Below, one piece after another: positions 23,355-31,527 of a stretch of DNA of 45,285 nucleotides (positions within the stretch are counted from its first letter, which is position 1; each line of letters opens with the position of its first letter). Below the pieces are notes generated by a model. That model was not told the origin of the DNA, made no database searches, and saw nothing but the letters and a program-made list of their open reading frames with translations. Made by a program: the position numbers and the translations under genes. The DNA is from Thermoplasmata archaeon. GTDB lineage: Archaea > Thermoplasmatota > Thermoplasmata > Lutacidiplasmatales > UBA184. Where the stretch lies: the NCBI GenBank assembly GCA_021798195.1, contig JAJZYH010000013.1, forward strand, positions 1-45,285, in the 5' to 3' direction.

Positions 23355-23907
23355 CGGGAGCGAGAGGCTCATGGCCACCGTGGACCTCCCCGAGGGGGTC
23401 CGGGTCGCGACGGACGCCGGGGGGATCATTGTGGAAGGGCCCCTGGGGAAGATCCGCCGCGCGTTCCCGGGGAGCGCCCTCGCCCTGACGGGGGAGAAGG
23501 GAAAGGTCACCCTGACCCTCCGGCTCCCCCCGCGGAAGCCCACCCGGGCCCTCCTCCTCACCTGGGCGGCGCACCTCCGGAACATGGCGGCCGGGGTGAC
23601 GCGGGGGTACGAGGCGAAGCTCAAGGCGGTGGCCGCCCACTTCCCCATGAAGGTCCAGGCGAAGGGGGATCACATCCTCATCGAGAACTTCCTGGGGGAG
23701 AAGTATCCCCGCCGGTCTTCCCTCGTCCCCGGGACCCAGGCCCAGGTGAACGGGGACGAGATCCTCCTGTCCGGCATCGACATCGAGGCGGTGGGCCAAT
23801 CCGCCGCGAACCTGGAACGGACCACCCACATCCGGGAATACGACCCCCGGGTCTTCCAGGACGGGATCTACATCACGCAGAAGCCGCACGCGAAGGGAGA
23901 GGACTGA
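23344..23907 (+). CDS. rpl6: Large-subunit ribosomal protein uL6
   Basis: A 187-residue archaeal uL6 with two similar domains; it lies near the GTPase centre. VDLPEGVRVATDAGGIIVEG and GPLGKIRRAF mark domain 1; NFLGEKYPRRSSLVPG and SGIDIEAVGQSAANLERTTH mark domain 2, ending with FQDGIYITQKPH. The start overlaps uS8; a second ATG ten codons on (MATVDLPEG) matches the usual family start equally well. Confidence 0.94.
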   Translation: MSTDGSERLMATVDLPEGVRVATDAGGIIVEGPLGKIRRAFPGSALALTGEKGKVTLTLRLPPRKPTRALLLTWAAHLRNMAAGVTRGYEAKLKAVAAHFPMKVQAKGDHILIENFLGEKYPRRSSLVPGTQAQVNGDEILLSGIDIEAVGQSAANLERTTHIREYDPRVFQDGIYITQKPHAKGED

Positions 23908-24545
23908 TGCCCGAGGAAGAGAAGGGACGGACCCGCAGGAAGGAGGACCTTCCGGAACCGGAGGAGACCCCGGAGCGGAAGGAGAAGGCGGAGCCCGCTT
24001 CCCCACCCGGACCCACCACGACGGCCGCCAAGGGCAAGGCCTCCGGGGCCGCTTCGGAGGGAGGAGCGGCCCCCTCGGAGCCGACCCAGAAGGAGAAGGA
24101 GGAGACCGAGGAGCTCCCTGCTCCCCGGCGCCCCGAACTGGATCCTGAGTCCCGGCGGCTCCTCGCGGTCCGGGGGAACGCCAACCGGCGCCGTCCCCGG
24201 TTCGTGCGGCAGCAATCCCATCGCTACCTGCGCATTGCGCGGCGGGGTTCCTGGCGGGCTCCCAAGGGGGTCCAGTCCAAGCAGCGTCGCCATTACGGGT
24301 ACCGCCCCACGGTGGTCTCCGTGGGCTTCCGCGGTCCCCGGAAGGTCCGGGGCCGCACGCCCGTGGGCTTCGTCCCGGTCCTGGTGCACACCACACGGGA
24401 CCTCGACGGGGTGGAGCCGGCGCGGGAGATCGCGGTGATTGCGGGCGGCGTGGGGACCCGGCAGCGCCTCATCCTGGAACAGGCGGCGCGCCAGAGGGGC
24501 ATCCGCGTGGCGAACCCGGTCCTCCGGGAGGAGCGGGAAGAATGA
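23907..24545 (+). CDS. rpl32e: Large-subunit ribosomal protein eL32 with long charged N-terminal extension
   Basis: A 212-residue eL32. The conserved core is confined to about residues 90-210: RRRPRFVRQQSHRYLRIARR, SWRAPKGVQSKQRRHYGYRP and VIAGGVGTRQRLILEQAARQ. Before it come about 85 residues of low-complexity Glu/Lys/Pro/Ala sequence (EEEKGRTRRKEDLPEPEETP), also seen as shorter forms in some archaea. The extension is probably disordered on the ribosome surface. Stop overlaps the eL19 start. Confidence 0.93.
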   Translation: MPEEEKGRTRRKEDLPEPEETPERKEKAEPASPPGPTTTAAKGKASGAASEGGAAPSEPTQKEKEETEELPAPRRPELDPESRRLLAVRGNANRRRPRFVRQQSHRYLRIARRGSWRAPKGVQSKQRRHYGYRPTVVSVGFRGPRKVRGRTPVGFVPVLVHTTRDLDGVEPAREIAVIAGGVGTRQRLILEQAARQRGIRVANPVLREEREE

Positions 24546-25000
24546 CGGACCTCCGCAACCAGAGGCGCATGGCGGCCGAGCTCCTGAAGTGCGGCGAGAA
24601 CCGGGTCTGGATCGACCCGTCGAGCATGGAGGAGGTGCAGGACGCGGTGACCCGCGGGGACATCCGCAGCGCCATCCACGCCGGGGTCATCCGGCGGAAG
24701 CCCGTCAAGGGCGTGAGCCGGGTCCGGGCCCGGAAGTTCGCCGAGGAGCGGCGACGGGGACGGCACTCGGGCCCCGGCTCCCGCCGGGGGAGCCCTGCCT
24801 CCCGGGTCCCCTCCAAGGAGCGCTGGATCCACCGGATCCGACCCCAGCGGGAACTCCTGGCGGAGCTCCGGGACGCGAAGAAGATCACCGCCCAGGCGTA
24901 TCGCGAGTTCTATCGGAAGGCGAAGGGGGGGATGTTCCGGAGCCGGAACCACCTCCTCATGAACCTCCGGCTGGCGGGGGCGCTCCCCGCGGAGGCCTGA
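24542..25000 (+). CDS. rpl19e: Large-subunit ribosomal protein eL19
   Basis: A 152-residue eL19, restricted to archaea and eukaryotes. NQRRMAAELLKCGENRVWID, AIHAGVIRRKPVKGVSRVRA and FYRKAKGGMFRSRNHLLMNL are typical. It is a long helical rRNA-binding protein that reaches the small subunit. Coupled to eL32 by ATGA; uL18 starts 5 bases after its stop. Confidence 0.95.
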   Translation: MTDLRNQRRMAAELLKCGENRVWIDPSSMEEVQDAVTRGDIRSAIHAGVIRRKPVKGVSRVRARKFAEERRRGRHSGPGSRRGSPASRVPSKERWIHRIRPQRELLAELRDAKKITAQAYREFYRKAKGGMFRSRNHLLMNLRLAGALPAEA

Positions 25001-25004
25001 GCCC

Positions 25005-25541
25005 ATGGCGCGGGGACCGAACTACCGGGTGCCGTTCCGGCGCCGGCGGGAGGGAAAGACCGACTACCGCGCGAGGCTGAAGCTCCTCAAGAGCGAACGG
25101 CCCCGGGCGGTGGTCCGTTTCACCAACGCGCGCGTCCTGGTGTCTCTGGAAGGGTTCGATCCCCAGGGGGACCGTGTCCTCGCCACGGCGGGGAGCCAGG
25201 AACTCGTGAAGGTGGGGTTCCCCGCCTCGAGCCTGAGCTCCACCCCGGCCGCGTACCTCACGGGATATCTCGCGGGCCTGCGCGCCGCGGCGGCGGGACA
25301 GACCGAGGCGGTGCTGGACACGGGCCTCCTCGCCCCCTCCCGGGGCGGGAGGCTCCTGGGAGCGCTCAAGGGTCTCCTCGATGGGGGCGTTTCCATTCCC
25401 CATCGGGCCGAATCGTTCCCCTCGAAGGAGCGGCTCGCGGGGGCCCATCTGAAGACGCCTCCCCCCGAGGGGCTCGAGGCCTATCGGGACCGGGTCCTGA
25501 AGACCCTCTGGGTCCGGGCGCCTCCCCGGCGGAAGGGTTGA
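25005..25541 (+). CDS. rpl18: Large-subunit ribosomal protein uL18
   Basis: A 178-residue archaeal uL18 that binds 5S rRNA. It begins MARGPNYRVPFRRRREGKTD with YRARLKLLKSERPRAVVRF, continues through AAYLTGYLAGLRAAAAGQTE and LDTGLLAPSRGGRLLGALKG, and ends in a helical tail as archaeal and eukaryotic L18/L5 do. GAGCCC before the ATG is a weak ribosome site, so translation may be coupled to eL19. Confidence 0.95.
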   Translation: MARGPNYRVPFRRRREGKTDYRARLKLLKSERPRAVVRFTNARVLVSLEGFDPQGDRVLATAGSQELVKVGFPASSLSSTPAAYLTGYLAGLRAAAAGQTEAVLDTGLLAPSRGGRLLGALKGLLDGGVSIPHRAESFPSKERLAGAHLKTPPPEGLEAYRDRVLKTLWVRAPPRRKG

Positions 25542-25547
25542 TGTTCC

Positions 25548-26327
25548 ATGATGAGTGAGCAGCGCACCCCGGGCACGGGATGGGTCCCCAAGACCGAGCT
25601 GGGGAAGAAGGTCCAATCCGGCGAGATCACCAGCATGTCGCAGGCCCTGGAGAGCGGCCTTCCGCTCCGGGAATGCGAGATCGTGGACGCCCTCCTGCCC
25701 AACCTCCATGACGAGGTCCTCGACGTGAACATGGTCCAGCGGATGACCGACTCCGGCCGCCGCTTCAAGTTCGCGGTCACGGTGGTGGTGGGGAATGGGG
25801 ACGGCTTTGCCGGGCTGGGGCGTGCCAAGGGCAAGGAAGTGGGTCCCACGATCCGGCGCGCCATCGACAAGGCGAAGCTCCACATGGTCCAGGTCTTCCG
25901 GGGATGCGGCAGCTGGGAGTGCGGCTGTTACCGGCCCCACACCCTGCCGTTCGCGGTGACGGGCCGGTGCGGGAGCGTCCAGGTGACGTTCAAGCCGGCC
26001 CCCCGGGGAGTGGGGCTCGCCGTGGGGGACGTGGCGAAGCCGGTCCTCCGGTTCGCGGGCATCGTGGACGCCTGGGGGTTCGCGGACGGCCACACCAAGA
26101 CCACGGTGAACTACGCGGCGGCCGCGTTCAACGCGCTGGAAGAGCTCGCCGCCCTCAAGGTGCCGTCCACGGACATGGACCGGCTCAAGATCGTGCGGGG
26201 CCCCACGGGCGCCTCCATCCTTCCGCCCAAGGAGCCCAACGCGGCTCCCATGGGCCGTCGCGGCCCCGGCGGAAGGGGCCGGGGCCCGTCCCGGGGGCGC
26301 GGACCGCCCCGGAGGACCGCCGCATGA
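25548..26327 (+). CDS. rps5: Small-subunit ribosomal protein uS5
   Basis: A 259-residue archaeal uS5 at the mRNA entry site. It has TGWVPKTELGKKVQSGEITS, the double-stranded RNA-binding-like part VTVVVGNGDGFAGLGRAKGK, and GCGSWECGCYRPHTLPFAVT typical of archaeal and eukaryotic S5/S2. ATG codons at 25548 and 25551 are both possible. The C-terminus is Gly/Arg/Pro-rich (RRGPGGRGRGPSRGRGPPRR), an RGG-like tail. Stop overlaps the uL30 start. Confidence 0.95.
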   Translation: MMSEQRTPGTGWVPKTELGKKVQSGEITSMSQALESGLPLRECEIVDALLPNLHDEVLDVNMVQRMTDSGRRFKFAVTVVVGNGDGFAGLGRAKGKEVGPTIRRAIDKAKLHMVQVFRGCGSWECGCYRPHTLPFAVTGRCGSVQVTFKPAPRGVGLAVGDVAKPVLRFAGIVDAWGFADGHTKTTVNYAAAAFNALEELAALKVPSTDMDRLKIVRGPTGASILPPKEPNAAPMGRRGPGGRGRGPSRGRGPPRRTAA

Positions 26328-26767
26328 CGTGGGCCGTGGTTCGGGTGCGAGGAGGGATCCATGCCCGTACCCCGGTGGTGGAGACCCTCCGGCACCTGCG
26401 TCTCACCCGACCCAACCACGCGGTGGTGGTCCGGGACGACCCGGTGGTGGCCGGGATGGTCTACGCGGTGCAGGGGTACGTCACCTGGGGGCCCGTCTCC
26501 CCGGAGACCGTGGAACTTCTGGTCCGGGCCCGGGGGAGGACCGAGGACGGGAAGCCGGTGCCCGAGGAGAGCTCCGCTGAGCTGGCCCGCGAGGTGCATG
26601 CCCGGGGGATCGGATCGGTGGAGGGTCTCAAGCCGCTCTTCCGGCTCAAGGCCCCCACGGGGGGGTGGGGATCCACCAAGAAGCCGTACACCCACGGCGG
26701 GGCCCTGGGGTTCCGTGCGGCCGGGTCCAAGTTGGACATGGACGCCCTCCTTCGCCGGATGATCTAG
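26324..26767 (+). CDS. rpl30: Large-subunit ribosomal protein uL30
   Basis: A 147-residue archaeal uL30. MTWAVVRVRGGIHARTPVVE and TLRHLRLTRPNHAVVV match the conserved N-terminal domain; the longer archaeal/eukaryotic C-terminal part has LKPLFRLKAPTGGWGSTKKP and a Gly-rich turn. Coupled to uS5 by ATGA. Confidence 0.94.
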   Translation: MTWAVVRVRGGIHARTPVVETLRHLRLTRPNHAVVVRDDPVVAGMVYAVQGYVTWGPVSPETVELLVRARGRTEDGKPVPEESSAELAREVHARGIGSVEGLKPLFRLKAPTGGWGSTKKPYTHGGALGFRAAGSKLDMDALLRRMI

Positions 26768-26782
26768 GGGAGGAAACAGAGG

Positions 26783-27277
26783 ATGCCATCCAGGACGCGC
26801 AAGTTCCGGGGGAGCCGTACCCACGGACGCGGGATCAAGGCGGGCCGGGGCGCCGGAAAGCAGGGCGGGCGCGGGAACGCGGGCCTGCACAAGTACAAGT
26901 TCAAGAGCATGCTGATCTACGCCCCGGACCACTTCGGGCGCAAGGGGTTCAAGCGGCCCCCCGAAGCCCAGCGGTTCCCGGTCGCCGTGAACGTGGGGGA
27001 GCTCGAGGGCCTTGTCCCCTTCCTGCGCGAGAGGGGGGTCCTCTGGGAGGAAGGCGGTACCTTTGTGGCGGATCTCACACGCGCCGGGGTGGAACGCCTA
27101 TTGGGCGGTGGGAGGACCTTGCACCCCTGGAAGGTCTACGTGGCGCATGCCTCCGGGCACGCCCGCGAGAAGGTGACCCTCTTGGAGGCTCCCCCGGGTC
27201 CTCCCGGGGAGTCTTCCCCGGCCCCCGCCCTTCCGGCTCCGGAGCGTCCGTCCTCCTCGCCCCGGACGAGCCCGTGA
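26783..27277 (+). CDS. rpl15: Large-subunit ribosomal protein uL15
   Basis: A 164-residue archaeal uL15. The basic N-terminus MPSRTRKFRGSRTHGRGIKA and GRGAGKQGGRGNAGLHKYKF is typical, with FGRKGFKRP next. The core ends near residue 140, and about 28 residues of Pro/Ser-rich tail follow (PGPPGESSPAPALPAPERPS), an addition not seen in most relatives. GGGGAGGAA precedes the ATG. It is the last ribosomal-protein gene before the secY promoter. Confidence 0.94.
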   Translation: MPSRTRKFRGSRTHGRGIKAGRGAGKQGGRGNAGLHKYKFKSMLIYAPDHFGRKGFKRPPEAQRFPVAVNVGELEGLVPFLRERGVLWEEGGTFVADLTRAGVERLLGGGRTLHPWKVYVAHASGHAREKVTLLEAPPGPPGESSPAPALPAPERPSSSPRTSP

Positions 27278-27306
27278 CGGATCGCCTGGGGCGGGCACGG
27301 ACCCTG

Positions 27307-27317
27307 CAATTATATAA
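27307..27317 (+). promoter_or_regulatory. TATA box of secY
   Basis: AATTATATAAC is the most AT-rich motif of the region. Transcription would start near 27339, giving secY and downstream genes a promoter separate from the ribosomal block. Confidence 0.6.
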
Positions 27318-27339
27318 CGGAGTTTCCGCCTTGCGGTCT

Positions 27340-27357
27340 GACCCCTCTGGGAGGGTC
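27340..27357 (+). promoter_or_regulatory. 5' leader hairpin enclosing the secY ribosome site
   Basis: GACCCCTC and GAGGGTC pair over 7 bp with one bulged C around a TGG loop. It starts at the predicted transcript end and locks up GGAGG (27350-27354), the only Shine-Dalgarno before the ATG at 27365. It could modulate secY translation. Confidence 0.35.
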
Positions 27358-27364
27358 ATCCCCG

Positions 27365-29128
27365 ATGGCTGACGACGAGATCCCCCGCTCCTACACGAGC
27401 GCCGCCCCGCTCCTCATCCTGGGGGCCATCATCCTCCTCGTGTACTACGAGTGGGCCCATCCCACCGTCCTGGCCATGGGGCTCACGGGGGTCCTCCTCT
27501 TCCTCACGCTGGGGCTCGCGTTCCTCCTGATCTCCTACGACGGCAACAAATCGATGCTCTACGGGTGGAAGTCGCTCACGGAGCGGCTTCCCGCCGTGAC
27601 GAAACCGTCGGGCCACGTCCACTTCCGGACGAAGCTCTTCTGGACCGTGTCGGTCCTGCTCCTTTACTTCGTCCTCACGAACATCTTCCTCTTCGGCGTG
27701 GACCAGGCCCAGACCATCGACCTCTTCGCGAGCTACCGGGCCATCCTCGCCGGGGCCCAGGGGACCCTCATGGACCTGGGCATCGGGCCCATCGTCACCG
27801 GGTCCATCATCATGCAGCTCTTCGTGGGGGCCAAGATCATCAACCTGGACCTCACCGACGACGAGGACAAGGGGATGTACCAGGGGGCCCAGAAGATCCT
27901 GGTGATCGCCATGATCCTCGTGGAGGCGATCCCCCAGGTCTTCGGCTACGTCTTCCCCTCCGCCTCCCTGGTGGCCAGCATGCACGCGTTCTCGCCCGGG
28001 AACGCGACGCTCCTCGCGGACCTCATCATCATCTCGCAGCTGGTCTTCGGAAGCTACCTCGTCTTCCTCATGGACGAGGTGGTGAGCAAATGGGGGATCG
28101 GCTCGGGGGTCTCCCTGTTCATCGCGGCGGGGGTCTCCGAGGCCATCGTGACGGGGACCATCAACTGGATCCCCTCGAACCCGGCGGCGCCCCTCAGCGT
28201 GAGCAACCCACCCGCGGGGGCCATCGTGAAGACCTACTACCTCCTCACCCACCTCACCAGTTCGCAGCTCGCCGGCGGGGGCCTCGAGCAGATCCTCCTG
28301 CACAACCCCAACCCCCTCGTGGCCCTCGCGGGGACCGCGGTGATCTTCTTCGTCGTGGCCTGGACCGAGTCCACCCGCATCGAGCTCCCCCTCTCGCACG
28401 CCGAGGCCCGGGGGGCCCGGGGCCGCTATCCGCTGCGCCTGATGTACGCCTCCAACATCCCGGTGATCCTCATGGCGGCCCTCCTCGCCAACATCTCCAT
28501 GTTCACCATCCTGCTCTGGACCAACCCCACCCTGGCCCACTTCCCGGGGATCGGGCACCAGTGGTGGATCGGGAGCTATCCCAACGCGGCGCAGGTGGCC
28601 TCCAACCAGTACACCTCCACCACGCCGCTTGCGGGAGGCGCCTGGTACGTCTCCACCCCCAACGGGCTGGAGCAGTGGCTCCTGCCGCTCATCAACCCTG
28701 CGTCGTACGGGGGCTTCCTCACCGGCCACACCCCCCTCGAGGACCTGGTGCATGTCCTGGTCTTCTTCGGCCTCATGACGGGGGGTTCGGTCCTCTTCGC
28801 CAAGTTCTGGATCCAGACCACCAACATGGGCCCGGAGGCGGTGGCGAAGCAGATCGAGTCGAGCGGCATGCAGATCCCCGGCTTCCGCCGGGACCCCCGG
28901 GTGCTCCGCCGGGTCCTGGAGCGCTACATCCCGGTGATCACCATCATCTCCGGCGCCTCGGTGGGGGCGCTCGCGTCGGGCGCCGACCTCATCGGGACCG
29001 TGGGCGATGCCTCCGGGACCGGTGTCCTCCTCACCGTGGGGATCATCATCAACCTCTACGAGGCGATGGGAAAGGAGCAGCTCATGGAGATGAACCCGCT
29101 GCTCCGGCGGTTCCTGGGAGGAGAGTAG
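27365..29128 (+). CDS. secY: Preprotein translocase subunit SecY
   Basis: A 587-residue SecY, the channel of the Sec translocon. About ten membrane helices can be seen. Conserved landmarks are the plug and helix-2 region (FASYRAILAGAQGTLMDLGI, then GPIVTGSIIMQLFVGAKII), DDEDKGMYQGAQK in the first cytosolic loop, and PEAVAKQIESSGMQIPGFRR in a late cytosolic loop. Most archaeal SecY proteins have 430-490 residues; the excess here lies in two enlarged outer loops (about residues 260-320 and 380-450, the latter rich in Asn/Thr/Gly/Trp). Its own TATA box and leader hairpin precede it. adk, which commonly follows secY in archaea, is missing. Confidence 0.95.
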   Translation: MADDEIPRSYTSAAPLLILGAIILLVYYEWAHPTVLAMGLTGVLLFLTLGLAFLLISYDGNKSMLYGWKSLTERLPAVTKPSGHVHFRTKLFWTVSVLLLYFVLTNIFLFGVDQAQTIDLFASYRAILAGAQGTLMDLGIGPIVTGSIIMQLFVGAKIINLDLTDDEDKGMYQGAQKILVIAMILVEAIPQVFGYVFPSASLVASMHAFSPGNATLLADLIIISQLVFGSYLVFLMDEVVSKWGIGSGVSLFIAAGVSEAIVTGTINWIPSNPAAPLSVSNPPAGAIVKTYYLLTHLTSSQLAGGGLEQILLHNPNPLVALAGTAVIFFVVAWTESTRIELPLSHAEARGARGRYPLRLMYASNIPVILMAALLANISMFTILLWTNPTLAHFPGIGHQWWIGSYPNAAQVASNQYTSTTPLAGGAWYVSTPNGLEQWLLPLINPASYGGFLTGHTPLEDLVHVLVFFGLMTGGSVLFAKFWIQTTNMGPEAVAKQIESSGMQIPGFRRDPRVLRRVLERYIPVITIISGASVGALASGADLIGTVGDASGTGVLLTVGIIINLYEAMGKEQLMEMNPLLRRFLGGE

Positions 29129-29132
29129 GGCC

Positions 29133-29981
29133 ATGAGCCCGGGTTCCCAGCCCCTCCCCTCGCGCGCCTCCGAGCCCCCGGAGGCCCCCGGGGAAGAGGA
29201 AGACGAGGAGACGGAAGGGACGGACGAGGGATCGGAGGAGGCCCGGTCCGGTGCGGAGGACGGGGAAGTGACCCCGGAACCCGCCGCCGTGGCCACCTCC
29301 TCGGCCCAGAGGCCCCCCGCCCCCACGTTCAAGTTCAGCACGTTCATCCTGATCTTCCTGTTCTTCCTGGGCATGTACATGCTCATCGACGCCCAGGCCC
29401 GCAACCAGATCGCCGGGCTCTTCGGGGACGTGCTGGCACCGGTCATCGGCTTCGGGGGCCACTACCTCATGCTCACCATGTTCCTCGCGGCCCTCGTGGA
29501 GATGCTGGTCACCGCCGTGGTCTACAACATCACCACCGATTGGGTGCTCATGGCGGAGGTCCAGCAGCACGCGGCCGCCATCCGACCCCACCAGATGAAG
29601 GCCATCCGGAGCGGCAAGAAGGACCGGATGGAGGCCTTGAAGCCCCACCTGGACTCGCTGCAGCGCCGCCAGAGCCGGGTGACCATCAACCAGCTCAAGG
29701 GGATGGCGGTCACCTACTTCCTTCTCATCGCCATCTACACCTGGGTGGGTCTTTTTATCGCCGCCCAGCAGCCCCACACCACGGTCATCTTCGCCGGGGC
29801 CACCATCAATCTCCTCTCCAACATGGGGCCCATCCCGGCCCCCTACTGGTTCTTCATCTTCTCCCTTTACACCCTGCCCCTGAGCCTCATCCTGCGCCGG
29901 TACTTCAAGCACTACACGCTGTCCCGACGCCAGAGCCGGCAAGGTACCCTTCCTGACGCGTCGGCCGAGGGAGCCCCGTGA
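29133..29981 (+). CDS. DUF106 membrane protein, EMC3/TMCO1/YidC-like insertase
   Basis: A 282-residue DUF106 protein. The first 65 residues are acidic and disordered (EEDEETEGTDEGSEEARSGA). Three main membrane segments follow: about 68-90 (FKFSTFILIFLFFLGMYMLI), a central one after FGGHYLMLTMFLAALVEMLV, and a C-terminal one near YWFFIFSLYTLPLSLIL, with a coiled cytosolic hairpin between (HQMKAIRSGKKDRMEALKPH). DUF106 is the archaeal branch of the Oxa1 superfamily (YidC, EMC3, TMCO1) that inserts proteins into membranes near the ribosome. Position directly after secY fits that. Confidence 0.88.
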   Translation: MSPGSQPLPSRASEPPEAPGEEEDEETEGTDEGSEEARSGAEDGEVTPEPAAVATSSAQRPPAPTFKFSTFILIFLFFLGMYMLIDAQARNQIAGLFGDVLAPVIGFGGHYLMLTMFLAALVEMLVTAVVYNITTDWVLMAEVQQHAAAIRPHQMKAIRSGKKDRMEALKPHLDSLQRRQSRVTINQLKGMAVTYFLLIAIYTWVGLFIAAQQPHTTVIFAGATINLLSNMGPIPAPYWFFIFSLYTLPLSLILRRYFKHYTLSRRQSRQGTLPDASAEGAP

Positions 29982-30529
29982 GGGCCCCCACCATCACGGT
30001 GGGGGGGCCCCCCGGGAGCGGGAAGACCACCGCCGCGAAGCGCCTCGCCGATCTCCTCCACCGGGAGTACCGGTCGGCCGGGGACGTGTTCCGTGCCGAG
30101 GCCAAGGCGCGAGGGATGGACCTCCTCACCTTCGGGACCCTGGCGGAGAACGATCCCAAGATCGACCGGGCCCTCGACGGGGCCATGGTGGCCCTCGCGG
30201 GGCCCCGAAGGCTCCTGGAAGGGCGGATCATCGGGGAGCTCCTCGCCCGCCGGAACCTCCCGGTCTACCGGATCCTCGTGACCGCGGACGAGGCCACCCG
30301 GGCCGGGCGGATCTCCCGGCGGGAGGGGATCCCGTTCGAATCGGCCCTCCCGGCCATGCGGGCCCGGGAGGCCAGCGAGCGCAAGCGCTACGGACGCTAC
30401 TACGGGATGGACCCGGACGACCTGCACTACGACCTCCGGGTGGACACCACACACCTTTCCGTGGAGGAGGTCATCCAGACGATCCTGGAAGCCCTGCCCG
30501 AGGACATCCGCGCGGAGGGCGCCACGTGA
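29978..30529 (+). CDS. cmk: Cytidylate kinase, archaeal type
   Basis: A 183-residue kinase that phosphorylates CMP/dCMP with ATP. The P-loop GPPGSGKT is at residues 10-17 of MRAPTITVGGPPGSGKTT. DVFRAEAKARGMDL, DGAMVALAGPRRLLEGRIIG and the lid region TRAGRISRREGIPFE followed by RYGRYYGMDPDDLHYDLRVD are typical of archaeal CMP kinases. The GTG start overlaps the DUF106 stop. The combination secY-DUF106-cmk-cbf5 is common in Euryarchaeota. Confidence 0.93.
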   Translation: MRAPTITVGGPPGSGKTTAAKRLADLLHREYRSAGDVFRAEAKARGMDLLTFGTLAENDPKIDRALDGAMVALAGPRRLLEGRIIGELLARRNLPVYRILVTADEATRAGRISRREGIPFESALPAMRAREASERKRYGRYYGMDPDDLHYDLRVDTTHLSVEEVIQTILEALPEDIRAEGAT

Positions 30530-31527
30530 TCTCCCGGGAAGGGTCTCCCCCACCCGACCTCTTCCCCCCGGAAGGGGGGTTCCTGGTGGTGGACAAGCCC
30601 CGGGGCCCTTCCTCCCACCAGGTGACGGCCTGGGTCCGGGACATCCTGGGGGTCTCCCGGGCGGGGCACGCTGGGACCCTGGACCCCGGGGTGAGCGGCG
30701 TCCTGGTGATCGCCGTGGGGCGCTCCCTGCGCCTCCTTCCGCTCATCCTCACCTTCCCCAAACGGTACGTGGCCCTCCTCACCTTCCATGGCCCCGTGAA
30801 GGAACGGGACCTGCGTCGCGTCTTCGAGGAGTTCCAGGGACCCATCTACCAGACGCCCCCGGTCCGCTCGGCGGTGAAGCGGGAGCGGCGGATCCGGACC
30901 ATCCACCGCCTGCGCATCCTGGAGCGGCATGGGAGGGACGTCCTGTGCGAGGTGCTCTGTGACTCTGGGACCTACGTGCGGACCCTGGCGGTGGACCTGG
31001 GGGAGGCCCTGGGGGCCGGGGCACACATGGCGGAGCTCCGCCGGACCGGCACCGGACCCTTCGACGAGTCCATGGCGGTCCCCCTCACTGCACTGGTGGA
31101 CGCCATGGTCCGGGCCCGGGAAGGGGACCCCGGGCCCGTGCGGAGCCTCCTCCACGCGCCCCGGGAGGCCTGGTCCCGCTTCCCCCAGGTCGTGGTGAAG
31201 GACAGCGCGGTGGACGCCCTCGCCCACGGGGCCGATCTCGCGGCCTCCGGGATCCTCCGCGTGACCCAGGGATTCGCCCGGGGGGCCACCGTGGTGCTGG
31301 TCACCCGGCGCGACGAGCTCGTGGGGATCGGGACGGCCCTTGTCCCCAGCGAGGATCTTCCCGCCACCCCGCATGGCTGGGTGGTGGACGCCCACCAGGT
31401 CTTCATCGAGACGGGGCGCTACCCTTCGGCCTGGGGACGGAGACGCGCCCCCTCCGGGGACACCGGAGGAGAGGGCCAAAGGCCCGACCCTAGCGAGCCG
31501 CGCCCGGGATCCGGGCCGACCGCATGA
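30526..31527 (+). CDS. cbf5: Cbf5/TruB-family tRNA and rRNA pseudouridine synthase
   Basis: A 333-residue Cbf5, which makes pseudouridine in H/ACA-guided RNPs and at tRNA U55. The catalytic aspartate is D53 in GHAGTLDPGVSGVL. FLVVDKPRGPSSHQVTAWV, YQTPPVRSAVKRERRIR and SGTYVRTLAVDLGEALGAGA follow, then a C-terminal PUA domain (FPQVVVKDSAVDALAHGADL to VGIGTALV). The last 30 residues are Arg/Pro/Gly-rich. GTG start overlaps the cmk stop. The 3' end overlaps the convergent Lrp-domain gene by 38 bases. Both intron-containing tRNAs here keep the T55 target once spliced. Confidence 0.93.
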   Translation: MISREGSPPPDLFPPEGGFLVVDKPRGPSSHQVTAWVRDILGVSRAGHAGTLDPGVSGVLVIAVGRSLRLLPLILTFPKRYVALLTFHGPVKERDLRRVFEEFQGPIYQTPPVRSAVKRERRIRTIHRLRILERHGRDVLCEVLCDSGTYVRTLAVDLGEALGAGAHMAELRRTGTGPFDESMAVPLTALVDAMVRAREGDPGPVRSLLHAPREAWSRFPQVVVKDSAVDALAHGADLAASGILRVTQGFARGATVVLVTRRDELVGIGTALVPSEDLPATPHGWVVDAHQVFIETGRYPSAWGRRRAPSGDTGGEGQRPDPSEPRPGSGPTA

